From Methylobacillus rhizosphaerae (GTDB taxonomy: Bacteria; Pseudomonadota; Gammaproteobacteria; Burkholderiales; Methylophilaceae), in contig NZ_FZOA01000004.1 of NCBI RefSeq assembly GCF_900187985.1, forward strand, positions 1 through 64,000: a stretch of DNA of 64,000 nucleotides, read 5' to 3'. Below the pieces are notes generated by a model. The model did no database searches. It was not told where the DNA came from and saw only the letters and a program-made list of their open reading frames with translations. Both the position numbers and the translations under genes were made by a program. Positions 48,158-56,998 of this stretch are shown piece after piece (the stretch's first letter is position 1; each line of letters begins with the position of its first letter).

Positions 48158-49417
48158 TCATCCACTAGCAACAGGCTTGTGGCTGGAAGTAGAGACAATT
48201 TCCTGCACAATCAAACTACCTACCATGTCACCTTCCACATTCACAGTAGTGCGTATGGTATCCAGCAAGCGGTCTATAGGCAGCAGAATGGCTATCGCCT
48301 CTGCCGGCAGGCCAACTGACTGTAATACCATCACCATGGTCACCATCCCTGCACTGGGAATACCCGGTGCACCCAACGACGCCAGCATTGCCATGAAAAA
48401 CACTATGAGCTGCTGAACCAGATTAAGTTCCACACCAACCAGGTTGGCAATAAACAAGGCGGCAGAAGCCTCGTACAAGGCCGTACCATCCATATTGATC
48501 GTGGCGCCAAGCGGGACAACAAACCCGGCAATATCCCGTTTCACACCCAGTTGCTGTTCGGTACAGCGCATGGTGACAGGCATTGTGGCAGAGCTGGAGC
48601 TGGTCGCAAATGCTGTTACCAGCGCATCACGTGCTCCTTTCCAGAATCGCCAGGGCGTCACCCGGGTCACTGCATACAGAATCCCGGGTAGGATAATGAC
48701 ACCATGCACCAACGTAATCCCGACCACCAGCAACATGAATTTTCCCATGCTGGAAAAAAGGTGGGCATCCTGCGTTGCAACCAGCTTGGTCAGTAGTGCC
48801 ATGATACCCAACGGGGCAAGGCGCATGACCCACCCGACAATCATCATGACCAGGTCGAATGCTTCCTGCATCAAATCAAGCAAATGGCGATAACGCTGGC
48901 CGCCGACCACAATGGCAATGCCCACAATCAGGGAGAAAATCACCACTGCCAATACATTGTTTTGCGCCAGTGCCGTAAAAGGATTCTGGAAAAGGCTCAA
49001 CAGGAAGGTACTGAAAAACTCGCTCAGCGTAAGTTTCTCGCTGTGGAAGTCCTGCATGGCATCAGCAAACATGCCGAGATGCAATCCGGCTCCCGGCTTG
49101 AAGATATTGGTTGCCACAAGTGCCAGCAGCACCGCAATGGCCATGGAAATACTAAAAAACACCAAGGTGGATACCCACACACGGTGCATTTGCTTGTGGG
49201 CCTGCAAGTTGGCGACGCCAACCACAATAGATGTAAACAGCAACGGCACCAGCACCATTTTGAGCAGGGCAACGAATACACCGCCCATCACGGTGCTGGC
49301 ATACAAGCCAGCCGCCTGCACGGTTGAGTCCGGTGCCAGGCGCCCCAATATCACTCCCAGCAATATACCCAGAACTGCACCAAGCAATATCTGTGTATTC
49401 AGGCTGGGAAACTTCAT
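48158..49417 (-). CDS. Dicarboxylate/amino acid:cation symporter (DAACS family)
   Basis: A 419-aa transporter of the glutamate/C4-dicarboxylate family (DctA/GltP). The diagnostic elements are the serine-rich hairpin TSSSSATMPVT, the ATINMDGTALYE sodium/substrate motif, the second hairpin SLGAPGIPSAGMV and DRLLDTIRTTVNVEGD. Sequence alone does not separate dicarboxylate from glutamate transport. The ATG follows AAGGAGA. No terminator is visible after it; azurin lies 260 bp downstream in the same direction. Confidence 0.94.
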   Translation of the reverse strand: MKFPSLNTQILLGAVLGILLGVILGRLAPDSTVQAAGLYASTVMGGVFVALLKMVLVPLLFTSIVVGVANLQAHKQMHRVWVSTLVFFSISMAIAVLLALVATNIFKPGAGLHLGMFADAMQDFHSEKLTLSEFFSTFLLSLFQNPFTALAQNNVLAVVIFSLIVGIAIVVGGQRYRHLLDLMQEAFDLVMMIVGWVMRLAPLGIMALLTKLVATQDAHLFSSMGKFMLLVVGITLVHGVIILPGILYAVTRVTPWRFWKGARDALVTAFATSSSSATMPVTMRCTEQQLGVKRDIAGFVVPLGATINMDGTALYEASAALFIANLVGVELNLVQQLIVFFMAMLASLGAPGIPSAGMVTMVMVLQSVGLPAEAIAILLPIDRLLDTIRTTVNVEGDMVGSLIVQEIVSTSSHKPVASG

Positions 49418-49426
49418 GCGCTCTCC

Positions 49427-50677
49427 TTAGGTAGTCAGCTCAAACACAGCAGCAAAAAAACCATCGGTTTCATGCTTGTTTGGCAACAATTTTAGATAAT
49501 GTCCGGTATCGAGCTTCACTTGTTGCTGTGCCAAAATCTCGCCGGCATTCAACAACTTGAACTGGGGATGGGCGGCCAGGAAAGCCTCAACCAGTTGCTC
49601 ATTCTCTTCAGCCAGCAGACTGCATGTAGCATATACCAGTTTGCCTCCCGCCTTGACCAATCTGGCCGCACGCGCCAGGATGGCACCCTGCTTGGCAGTC
49701 AGCTCGGCAACATCTTCAGCGGTCTGCTTCCATTTGAGATCGGGGTTGCGGCGCAATGTTCCAAGCCCGCTACATGGTGCATCCACCAGCACACGGTCAA
49801 ACTTGCCGTTCAGACGTTTGAGCTTGGAGTCATTTTCACTGCTGATCACCTGGCTATGCAGATTGGATAAGCCTGAGCGTTTGAGGCGTTGCCCCAGGTT
49901 ATGCAATCGCTTTTCCGACACATCGAAAGCGTAGAGCCTGCCAGTATTACGCATCAACGCACCCAGTGCCAATGACTTGCCACCTGCACCGGCACAGAAA
50001 TCTGCAATCATCTCACCCCGACGAGGCGCTACCAGCAAGGCAAGCAACTGACTGCCTTCATCCTGCACCTCAATCTTGCCGTCGGTAAAAAATGGATGAC
50101 GATTGATAGACATACGCTGCGGCAACCTGATTCCTGTTGGCGCATAAGGTGTCGCTTCAGCAGCGGCCTTTTCGCTGGCAAAGCGTGCCAGCACTTCGTC
50201 GCGATTGCTCTTGATCAGGTTCACACGCAAATCAAGGCTGGCCGCTTTGTGCATGCTACGCGCAATTGCCAGCGCATCTTCTTCACCATATTGCGCTGAG
50301 AGGCGCTGCCACAACCATTCCGGCAGGTCAGCCTGCACAGCCAGGCTCAAGTCTTCCGTCGGTTTTGCCTTGATGGCCTGCGCCCACTCTTTCTGTTGCT
50401 TATTCAGCAACTCGTCCAGTTCACGCAGACTGCTTCCCTGTATCCTGACCAGCCATGCCACCAGCAGGCGGCGTGGGTCTTCACTCGCCGCCACATAAGT
50501 AAGAAAAGATTTGCGTCGCAGCACGCCATACACGGATTCCGCGATCCAGCCACGCTCCTTGTTCCCCAGCTCCCGGTGCTGGCGGAAGAAACTGCCCAGC
50601 TTGGCATCTGCCGGGCCAGTGTTACTCAATACATCCGCCAATACCATCCCGGCAAGTCTCAATACACTCTGATTCAT
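49427..50677 (-). CDS. RsmB/NOP-family RNA (cytosine-5-)-methyltransferase
   Basis: A 416-aa SAM-dependent m5C RNA methyltransferase of the RsmB/NOP family, with an N-terminal NusB-like or helical domain of about 150 residues and a C-terminal Rossmann domain. The SAM loop is DFCAGAGGKSLAL, and the two catalytic-cysteine motifs are VDAPCSGLGTLRRNP and YATCSLLAEEN. Classical rsmB sits beside def-fmt; this copy sits between the symporter and DUF3108, so it is likely a paralogue with a possibly different rRNA target. Confidence 0.92.
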   Translation of the reverse strand: MNQSVLRLAGMVLADVLSNTGPADAKLGSFFRQHRELGNKERGWIAESVYGVLRRKSFLTYVAASEDPRRLLVAWLVRIQGSSLRELDELLNKQQKEWAQAIKAKPTEDLSLAVQADLPEWLWQRLSAQYGEEDALAIARSMHKAASLDLRVNLIKSNRDEVLARFASEKAAAEATPYAPTGIRLPQRMSINRHPFFTDGKIEVQDEGSQLLALLVAPRRGEMIADFCAGAGGKSLALGALMRNTGRLYAFDVSEKRLHNLGQRLKRSGLSNLHSQVISSENDSKLKRLNGKFDRVLVDAPCSGLGTLRRNPDLKWKQTAEDVAELTAKQGAILARAARLVKAGGKLVYATCSLLAEENEQLVEAFLAAHPQFKLLNAGEILAQQQVKLDTGHYLKLLPNKHETDGFFAAVFELTT

Positions 50678-50732
50678 ATACTCATTTCATTCAATATTCA
50701 GGCAGGAATCTGCGCCATCATGCAGGCACCGT

Positions 50733-51434
50733 TTATTCCACCTTGATGCCAGTCAGCACTTGTTCTATTTTGCTGCCCTTGTCATCCTTCATCATCAGCT
50801 TCACTGGCAGATAATGCTGCTCCACGCCCAACCATAGCTCCTTGCCATCGTCATCAGCCTCTGCAGCCGCTTCATGCAGATGCACCACTTTGAACTTGCC
50901 TGCCACTGTTTCCAGTGTTTCACCTGATGTATCAACATTGTAGTGATAGGTGCGCAACTTCTTGCCGGTCGTCACAGGCAACCTGAACTCGCTGCCGCTC
51001 GGTGGTGCAAACATGAATTGATAGATAAAGCTACTGAGATCCTGTGCCCCTGACTCCAGTGGCACACTGTTGAGCTTGCCCTTGATTTTCATCTTGAGCT
51101 GTCCGCTATCCCAGTCAAAATCGGTATACAGCGCACGTTTCTCATTATCTCCCTGGTGCAACTCAAAGTGCGAGGGTTTCAGGCCCTGTGCAGTCACTTC
51201 GCCCTCGCTCGTAAGTTTGCGCTCACCAAACAAGGCATAGACACCAACGCCCTTGGTGACACTCTCGATGCGGTAACGATTGCCTTCCTGCTGGTAGGTT
51301 TCATTTACGGTCGCAAACAGCTGGCCGTTACGGCTGGCTTCATAGGTAAGCTGGACCTGCTTGGGCGCAGCCATTGCCAGACTGCTGACACAAAGCAATA
51401 TCAGGCTGAGTATTCGGATACGGTATATGGACAT
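50733..51434 (-). CDS. Exported DUF3108 protein
   Basis: A 233-aa protein with a Sec signal (residues 1-22, ending ...SSLAMA) and a DUF3108-type beta-rich body. The ATG follows GGGAGG at 4-5 nt. The function of the family is not known; in betaproteobacteria it is typically found near purine genes and an m5C methyltransferase, as here. It probably acts in the periplasm. Confidence 0.88.
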   Translation of the reverse strand: MSIYRIRILSLILLCVSSLAMAAPKQVQLTYEASRNGQLFATVNETYQQEGNRYRIESVTKGVGVYALFGERKLTSEGEVTAQGLKPSHFELHQGDNEKRALYTDFDWDSGQLKMKIKGKLNSVPLESGAQDLSSFIYQFMFAPPSGSEFRLPVTTGKKLRTYHYNVDTSGETLETVAGKFKVVHLHEAAAEADDDGKELWLGVEQHYLPVKLMMKDDKGSKIEQVLTGIKVE

Positions 51435-51453
51435 TTAGCCTCCCGGAACATGA

Positions 51454-51529
51454 AGGGCGATGCACTGCACCGCCCTGAACAAACACTTCAAGAAGTGCTG
51501 ATGGACATTCTGTTGGCAACTGAATGTCC
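51454..51529. repeat. Three tandem stem-loops between purM and DUF3108
   Basis: Within 76 bp are AGGGCG/CGCCCT (51454-51459 and 51471-51476), CACTTC/GAAGTG (51484-51489 and 51492-51497, 2-nt loop) and GGACATTC/GAATGTCC (51503-51510 and 51522-51529). None has a strong T-run. They lie in the 105-bp gap downstream of purM and may stop or process the transcript. Confidence 0.55.
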
Positions 51530-51539
51530 GTTTAGTTCT

Positions 51540-52580
51540 TTATACGACAACAGTAGGTGCCTCACCTGCCGCCTGGGTACGGATACGCCCGATCTGCCAA
51601 ACTTTCTCGCCTTCGGCCGCCAGCAACGCCTGGGCAGCGGCAGCATCCTGCTCAGCCACAATGACCACCATGCCGACGCCACAGTTGAAAGTACGGTACA
51701 TTTCCTGATCCGTAACATTGCCCTGCTCCTGCAACCAGGAGAATAATGGCGGCATATCCCAGCTTCCCTGGCGCACTTCGGCAGTCAGGCCGGCCGGCAG
51801 TACACGCGGCACATTTTCTGTAATCCCGCCACCTGTGATATGCGCCATGCCCTTGACCTTGACGCTTTCCAGCAACTTGAGGATGGGCTTCACGTAAATA
51901 CGGGTTGGCGCCATGACTACATCACGGAAAGAGCGGCCATAGAAATCGCTGTCCATATCCACTCCAGACATATCGATCAGTTTCCGCACCAATGAATAGC
52001 CATTGGAATGCGCGCCATTGGAGGCCATGCCCAGCACCACATCGCCTTCTGCGATACTGGAGCCATCAATCAGAGCGTCCTTGTCAGCAGCGCCTACCAC
52101 AAACCCGGCCAGATCATATTCGCCATCCGGATACATACCGGGCATTTCCGCAGTTTCGCCGCCCACCAGCGCGCAGCCGGACTGTTCGCAACCAGCGGCA
52201 ATACCTTGCACTACTTGCGCGGCCACATCGACATCCAGCTTGCCACAAGCAAAATAATCCAGGAAAAACAATGGCTCGGCACCTTGCACCAGAATATCGT
52301 TGACACTCATGGCGACCAGGTCGATCCCCACCGTGTCATGCTTGTTCAACTGGAATGCCAGTTTCAGCTTGGTTCCCACACCATCCGTGCCAGAGACCAA
52401 TACCGGATTCTTGAATTTTTTAGGTACTTCAAACAGGGAGCCGAAACCACCTATTCCACCCAGAACTTCCGGACGCATGGTGCGCTTTGCGAATGGCTTG
52501 ATTCTCTCAACCAGGGCATCCCCGGCCTCAATATCCACACCGGCATCGCGATAGCTAATCGAGGTTTTTTCAGAATTCAA
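51540..52580 (-). CDS. purM: Phosphoribosylformylglycinamidine cyclo-ligase
   Basis: AIR synthetase, fifth step of purine synthesis, ATP-dependent ring closure of FGAM; 346 aa, family length, when started at the TTG at 52580. That start gives (M)[16 protein letters not shown], matching other PurM N-termini; the longer frame to 52703 adds 41 residues without similarity. The ATP-binding GTDGVGTKL, the [17 protein letters not shown] region and the Gly-rich [13 protein letters not shown] are present. Divergent from hda with a 146-bp gap. purN is not beside it. Confidence 0.96.
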   Translation of the reverse strand: MNSEKTSISYRDAGVDIEAGDALVERIKPFAKRTMRPEVLGGIGGFGSLFEVPKKFKNPVLVSGTDGVGTKLKLAFQLNKHDTVGIDLVAMSVNDILVQGAEPLFFLDYFACGKLDVDVAAQVVQGIAAGCEQSGCALVGGETAEMPGMYPDGEYDLAGFVVGAADKDALIDGSSIAEGDVVLGMASNGAHSNGYSLVRKLIDMSGVDMDSDFYGRSFRDVVMAPTRIYVKPILKLLESVKVKGMAHITGGGITENVPRVLPAGLTAEVRQGSWDMPPLFSWLQEQGNVTDQEMYRTFNCGVGMVVIVAEQDAAAAQALLAAEGEKVWQIGRIRTQAAGEAPTVVV

Positions 52581-52726
52581 GTTGAGTTCTCGCTTTCCAC
52601 AGGATAAATTTAGACAATTAGAATGTAATTTTACCTGATAATAGTCAGCAAACGATACTAAAGACCGCGGCAGGACAATGCCTTGTATTTCATTGCCTGC
52701 CAAAACCTGCTTGCAAGTGAACCACT

Positions 52727-53356
52727 TTGAAACAATTACTCCTTGATATCCAGCCTCCTGCGGCTCCCAGCCTGGATAATTTTGTCACGGGCCGTAACGC
52801 CGAGGCGCTGTTCCAGTTAAAACGCACCCTGCTTGAACACGATGATGCACGCTTCATTTATCTCTGGGGGGAAAGTGGCTGTGGGAAAACCCATCTTGTG
52901 CAAGCCTGTAACGCACTTGCCAGCATGTCAGGTCTCAATATGATCTGCGTGGATGACGTTCATCTGCTGTCAGGGGATGAGCAGATTGCCCTGTTTGACC
53001 TCTATAACCAGTTACGCGAATCCAATGGATATTTACTGGCAAGCGGCATTGCTGCTCCAGGACAGATGGGTTTACGTGATGACCTAGCCACACGATTGGC
53101 CTGGGGCCTGAGTTATCAGTTGCATCCGCTGAGTGACGAGGAAAAGATCCAGGCATTGCAGAATCATGCCAACGCCCGGGGAATGAAGCTGCCGGACGAA
53201 GTGCTGGAGTATTGCCTGCGCCACTTGCGCCGTGACATGCCCAACCTGATTGCCACCATCGATGCACTTGATGAGTGGTCGCTGACTGGCAAGCGCGCCG
53301 TGACCCTGCCCCTGCTGAAGCAGTTATTGCAGGAGTCTGCTGTACATCCAGGATAA
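52727..53356 (+). CDS. hda: DnaA regulatory inactivator Hda
   Basis: A 209-aa AAA+ protein homologous to DnaA domain III. Hda with the sliding clamp triggers ATP hydrolysis by DnaA and prevents re-initiation. The clamp-binding QLLLDIQ lies at the N-terminus, Walker A is [11 protein letters not shown], and Walker B is CVDDVHLL. The start is TTG with AAGTGA upstream. Arginine-finger region [11 protein letters not shown] is present. It is divergent from purM, the normal betaproteobacterial arrangement. Confidence 0.95.
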   Translation: MKQLLLDIQPPAAPSLDNFVTGRNAEALFQLKRTLLEHDDARFIYLWGESGCGKTHLVQACNALASMSGLNMICVDDVHLLSGDEQIALFDLYNQLRESNGYLLASGIAAPGQMGLRDDLATRLAWGLSYQLHPLSDEEKIQALQNHANARGMKLPDEVLEYCLRHLRRDMPNLIATIDALDEWSLTGKRAVTLPLLKQLLQESAVHPG

Positions 53357-53370
53357 TTTTCAGCTACCGC

Positions 53371-53679
53371 TCATGTCACGGTAATTGCATGGTGACCGCT
53401 CTGGCCTTTATTGTCATGCCATTCCACACTGATGGTATCTCCCGGGACCACGCCTGCCACATAAAACACAAGGCGGGGATCACGCGCAACGCTGGTACTC
53501 CATTGCGCTTCCATGACCTGCCTGCCATTGTGGCGTGCCTGCACCAGCTGTATGAAATGAACCGTCGCTCCTGTACCAGAATCCTGCTGGACATGCCCAG
53601 CCAGCATGGGATGTAACATCCTCAGCTCAACTGCCGCAATCCCATTATCCAGATCGACCTGCATACTGATAGTGCCCAT
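53371..53679 (-). CDS. SoxZ-like protein
   Basis: A 102-aa protein (from ATG 53679; a GTG at 53694 is also possible) that matches SoxZ, the immunoglobulin-fold partner of the SoxY sulfur carrier. The family segments LHPMLAGH, ATVHFIQLVQARHNG, MEAQWSTSVARDP and PGDTISVEWHDNKGQS are all visible. It is normally cytoplasmically made and exported with SoxY through Tat. It starts 21 bp after the SoxY-like gene. There are no soxA, B, C, D or X genes in the window. Confidence 0.85.
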   Translation of the reverse strand: MGTISMQVDLDNGIAAVELRMLHPMLAGHVQQDSGTGATVHFIQLVQARHNGRQVMEAQWSTSVARDPRLVFYVAGVVPGDTISVEWHDNKGQSGHHAITVT

Positions 53680-53700
53680 TCTGCTTACGTTCACCTAACT

Positions 53701-54129
53701 TCACGTCACCGTGACATAACAGCGCGCCTGATAATACTTTCCTGCAGCCTGGACAACCACTTCAACATCCTGGCTTGCAGCCAGCATGATATCCGTCCTG
53801 ATACAGGGACACGCTCCCTGCGCGAAAGAAAAATTCGCTATCAGTGGTACAAAGTTCTTTTCAGCGAAAATTGCAATCGCTTCCGTCCCTGCGATATGGC
53901 TCATGACCGACATGGTGACAGCACTCCCCTCCTCGGCAAACGCGGGCAGCACAATGTCAATCATGCCATCCTGGACAGTATCCACTCGCGCGGCGGCCTT
54001 ATCTTCCCCATCGCTGCCCACCGACTTTCCCGACTCGCGCCAGACAGCCGCTATGCCTTGCCATGGCATCAGCAAAGAAACAGCACACCATTGCAAGATC
54101 CTGCGCCGCTTGATTCCAGCCGTGGCCAT
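53701..54129 (-). CDS. SoxY-like protein lacking the C-terminal GGCGG arm
   Basis: A 142-aa protein with the SoxY fold and an N-terminal KRRRILQW signal that looks twin-arginine-like. The SoxY core is clear: MIDIVLPAFAEEGSAV, EKNFVPLIANFSF, IRTDIMLAAS. It ends at ARCYVTVT, so the usual tail ending GGCGG, which carries sulfur on its cysteine, is missing; the DNA after the stop does not encode it in any frame. It has a CPC motif (107-109) and a Cys137 in the last strand. The ATG shares one base with the bepA stop (TGATG), indicating coupling. Confidence 0.85.
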   Translation of the reverse strand: MATAGIKRRRILQWCAVSLLMPWQGIAAVWRESGKSVGSDGEDKAAARVDTVQDGMIDIVLPAFAEEGSAVTMSVMSHIAGTEAIAIFAEKNFVPLIANFSFAQGACPCIRTDIMLAASQDVEVVVQAAGKYYQARCYVTVT

Positions 54130-55556
54130 CAATCGCGCTTCTTGTCATCCAGTTGCTGGCGCAACTGCTTCAACCGTGCCTCAACGATGGATCGCTCATA
54201 GAAATCACCACCTTTTACCTTGGTGGCAAGATCCATCTGCTCCACAGCGCCACGTAAATTGTAGCGCCGTGCATATGCTTCTCCCTGTGCCTGGTGCATA
54301 AGCAAAGTGTTACCCTGCATGCTGTAAAGACGCGCTTTCAACTCATAAAAATAAGGATCATCGGGAAACCGCGATTGCTTGTCTGCAATCAGTTGCAATA
54401 ATTTGCCCCCCTGCCTCGAGGCTAGGAGATGGTCAGCATATGCATAAATCAATGCCCGGTACTCAGGATAATGCCGCAATGCGTCCAGATATTGCTGTTC
54501 CGCTACCGCAGGGCTTTTTCCGGTAACAGCCACCCTGGTGGCCAGGGTTTCTATCATGGCATTGGCTACCGCATTCTTGCGTAACCAGGCCACCTCTTCT
54601 GCCGCGCCGGGCAGGTCATTCTTGCGCAGCATCGCCAACGCAATACCATAATGCTGGGCAGCTTCATTGGTGCGGTTGTTTTCTTCCAGATTGATGCGGA
54701 ACAAGTTGATCGCACTATCTGCCGTGCCTATATTGGAAAGCAGTTTTGCCTTCACAAACTGGAATTCCGGGTTTTCCTGCACCATACGGAAACTGCTGCC
54801 CTGCTCGACCCGGTTCCGCACATCTGCAATCCGCTCAACCGTCAGCGGATGGGTACGCAGGAAAGCCGGCGCACTGCCTTCAGAGAACCGCGTGCCCTTT
54901 TGCAGGGTTTCAAAAAAGGCCGGCATGGCATGCGCATCAAATCCTGCATCCGCCATAATCTGCAAACCTACGCGATCCGCCTCGCGCTCATGCTCACGCG
55001 TATAATCAATCTGCTTCTGAATGGCGCTGGCACCTGAAGTTACCAGCGCGCCTGAGGTCAATTGTGGATTGCTGCGCGCTGCAAGCAAAGCCAATGCCAT
55101 GGTGGCCATGCTGATGACAGAGTCATTTTTCTGTTTTGCCAGCATACGCGCAAGATGGCGCTGCACCACGTGTCCGATTTCATGTCCCAGCACCCCGGCC
55201 ACTTCTGATTCATTTTTTGCCGCCAGCAATAACCCGGTATGCACGCCAATCACGCCTCCGGGCATGGCAAATGCGTTGATGCTGTTATCCTTGACGACAA
55301 AAAAATTGAACTGCTGGTATTTATCCGAGCTGTTCTCGGCCAGTTTATGTCCAAGGCCGTCAATATAGTCATTGATTTCCGGGTCTTCCAGCACCTGGTT
55401 GCTGGCATAGACATCCCGCATGATTTCATCTGCAATCCGTTGTTCATCCAGCGGAGACATGACTGTTGCAGAGTAATCACCCAGTTCAGGCAAGCCATCT
55501 GCGAGTGCAAACGGCACGGAACATAACAAGAATATGATTGGATAAAGCGCTTTCAT
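54129..55556 (-). CDS. bepA: Periplasmic M48 metalloprotease BepA/YfgC-like
   Basis: A 475-aa exported protease-chaperone with a signal peptide (residues 1-19), an M48 domain with the zinc motif HEIGH at 125-129 and the third ligand in YTREHEREADRVG, then a C-terminal TPR-like helical domain (about residues 290-470). In E. coli BepA assists LptD assembly and removes misfolded outer-membrane proteins. Directly coupled to the SoxY-like gene downstream. Confidence 0.94.
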   Translation of the reverse strand: MKALYPIIFLLCSVPFALADGLPELGDYSATVMSPLDEQRIADEIMRDVYASNQVLEDPEINDYIDGLGHKLAENSSDKYQQFNFFVVKDNSINAFAMPGGVIGVHTGLLLAAKNESEVAGVLGHEIGHVVQRHLARMLAKQKNDSVISMATMALALLAARSNPQLTSGALVTSGASAIQKQIDYTREHEREADRVGLQIMADAGFDAHAMPAFFETLQKGTRFSEGSAPAFLRTHPLTVERIADVRNRVEQGSSFRMVQENPEFQFVKAKLLSNIGTADSAINLFRINLEENNRTNEAAQHYGIALAMLRKNDLPGAAEEVAWLRKNAVANAMIETLATRVAVTGKSPAVAEQQYLDALRHYPEYRALIYAYADHLLASRQGGKLLQLIADKQSRFPDDPYFYELKARLYSMQGNTLLMHQAQGEAYARRYNLRGAVEQMDLATKVKGGDFYERSIVEARLKQLRQQLDDKKRD

Positions 55557-55631
55557 CGTTGCTATGATAGCAACCTATAACACCAAGTTCACTAGCCGCG
55601 GAACATTACCGGCAATATCACGGACACTCAC

Positions 55632-56108
55632 ATGAATAATCTCACCCATTTTGATGCCAGCGGACAGGCCCATATGGTCGATGTTGGGGAAAAAGCAGAA
55701 ACCAGGCGCGTGGCTGTTGCCTGCGGCAGTATCCACATGCAGGCCGAAACACTCGCCACCATAGAGTCAGGTGACGCCAAAAAAGGGGATGTGCTGGGAA
55801 TTGCACGAATAGCTGCCATACAAGGCGCCAAGCGCACTTCTGAGCTCATTCCACTCTGCCACCCCATCCCACTGACCAAGGTGAGCGTAGAATTTCATAT
55901 AGAGCGACCTGCACACACCGTACATTGCCGGGTGACCGCTGAAACTGTTGGCCGCACTGGCGTTGAAATGGAAGCATTGACTGCCGCCAGCGTCGCCCTG
56001 CTGACTATTTATGATATGTGTAAAGCCATTGACCGAGGCATGACCATACGCGAGATACGTTTATTGGAAAAACTGGGTGGCAAGTCAGGCCACTGGCAAG
56101 CCGGGTAA
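55632..56108 (+). CDS. moaC: Cyclic pyranopterin monophosphate synthase MoaC
   Basis: Second enzyme of molybdenum cofactor synthesis, converting the MoaA product to cyclic pyranopterin monophosphate; 158 aa. Conserved elements include [30 protein letters not shown] and the Lys/Asp pair of MCKAIDRGM. No other moa genes are in the window. It converges with xerC with 9 bp between stops. Confidence 0.97.
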   Translation: MNNLTHFDASGQAHMVDVGEKAETRRVAVACGSIHMQAETLATIESGDAKKGDVLGIARIAAIQGAKRTSELIPLCHPIPLTKVSVEFHIERPAHTVHCRVTAETVGRTGVEMEALTAASVALLTIYDMCKAIDRGMTIREIRLLEKLGGKSGHWQAG

Positions 56109-56117
56109 AGTCACCAC

Positions 56118-56993
56118 TTACTTCTTACGCGCACGAGGATGTGCCGCATCATACACTTTGGACAAATGCTGAAAATCCAGGTGCGTATATACCTGGGTAG
56201 TACTGATATTGGCATGCCCCAGCATTTCCTGCACAGCGCGCAAATCCCCGCTGGATTGCAATACATGGCTGGCAAAACTATGTCGTAACATATGCGGATG
56301 CACGTCACTACTGATATCCTGCCTGAGCGCCCATTGCTTGATGCGATACTGAATGGCGCGACCACTGATACGATTACCGTAGCGGTTCAGGAAGACTGCC
56401 TGCTGACCCTGAGAGGCTACAGGTTGACGCATCTCCAACCAATGCTGCATGGCCTTGATCGCCTGGCTTCCTATAGGAACAATACGGGTTTTGTTGCCCT
56501 TGCCTGTCACGGTCACTATCCCTTCAGCCAAGTTCAGGTTATCAAGGTCAAGCCCAGTCACTTCGGAAAGACGCAGACCTGAAGAGTAGAATAACTCCAG
56601 CATTGCCCTGTCCCGCGCCGAAAGTATGTCCTCACATTCAATATCCACCAACTGTACAGCCTGATCGACTGCCAATGCTTGCGGAAGGGATCTGGGAGAC
56701 TTGGGAGCACGCATGTCATGACATGGATTAGCAGTAGCACCATGCCGCTTGACAAGAAAATCAAAAAAACCACGCCACCCTGAAAGCTGGCGGGCAATGG
56801 TCTTACCACTCAAGCCGCGCCCATGCAGCATGGCAATAAAGCGGCGGATATGGACAGGCTGCAGCTCTGCAACCGCAAACTGCCCCTTGAGTTCAAACAG
56901 CACGTCCAGGTCACGGCGGTAATTCTGTATGGTCAGCGGGCGCAAACCCCGCTCAAATTGCAGGTATTCAAGATATTGCTGCAATTGATCCAT
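56118..56993 (-). CDS. xerC: Tyrosine recombinase XerC
   Basis: Site-specific recombinase that resolves chromosome dimers at dif with XerD; 291 aa. The N-terminal SAM-like core-binding domain is followed by the catalytic domain with Arg in YSSGLRLSEVTGL, Lys in VTGKGNKTR, HMLRHSFASH, GHANISTTQ and the nucleophile Tyr in VYTHLD. The dapF-DUF484-xerC neighbourhood is the chromosomal xerC context, so this is not a mobile-element integrase. Confidence 0.96.
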   Translation of the reverse strand: MDQLQQYLEYLQFERGLRPLTIQNYRRDLDVLFELKGQFAVAELQPVHIRRFIAMLHGRGLSGKTIARQLSGWRGFFDFLVKRHGATANPCHDMRAPKSPRSLPQALAVDQAVQLVDIECEDILSARDRAMLELFYSSGLRLSEVTGLDLDNLNLAEGIVTVTGKGNKTRIVPIGSQAIKAMQHWLEMRQPVASQGQQAVFLNRYGNRISGRAIQYRIKQWALRQDISSDVHPHMLRHSFASHVLQSSGDLRAVQEMLGHANISTTQVYTHLDFQHLSKVYDAAHPRARKK

Positions 56994-56998
56994 GGCTG

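Noticed and set aside
56118-56993. Tyrosine recombinase as an integrase of a mobile element
   Set aside because: Length, motifs and the dapF-DUF484 neighbourhood show it is the housekeeping XerC; no attachment sites or cargo are visible.
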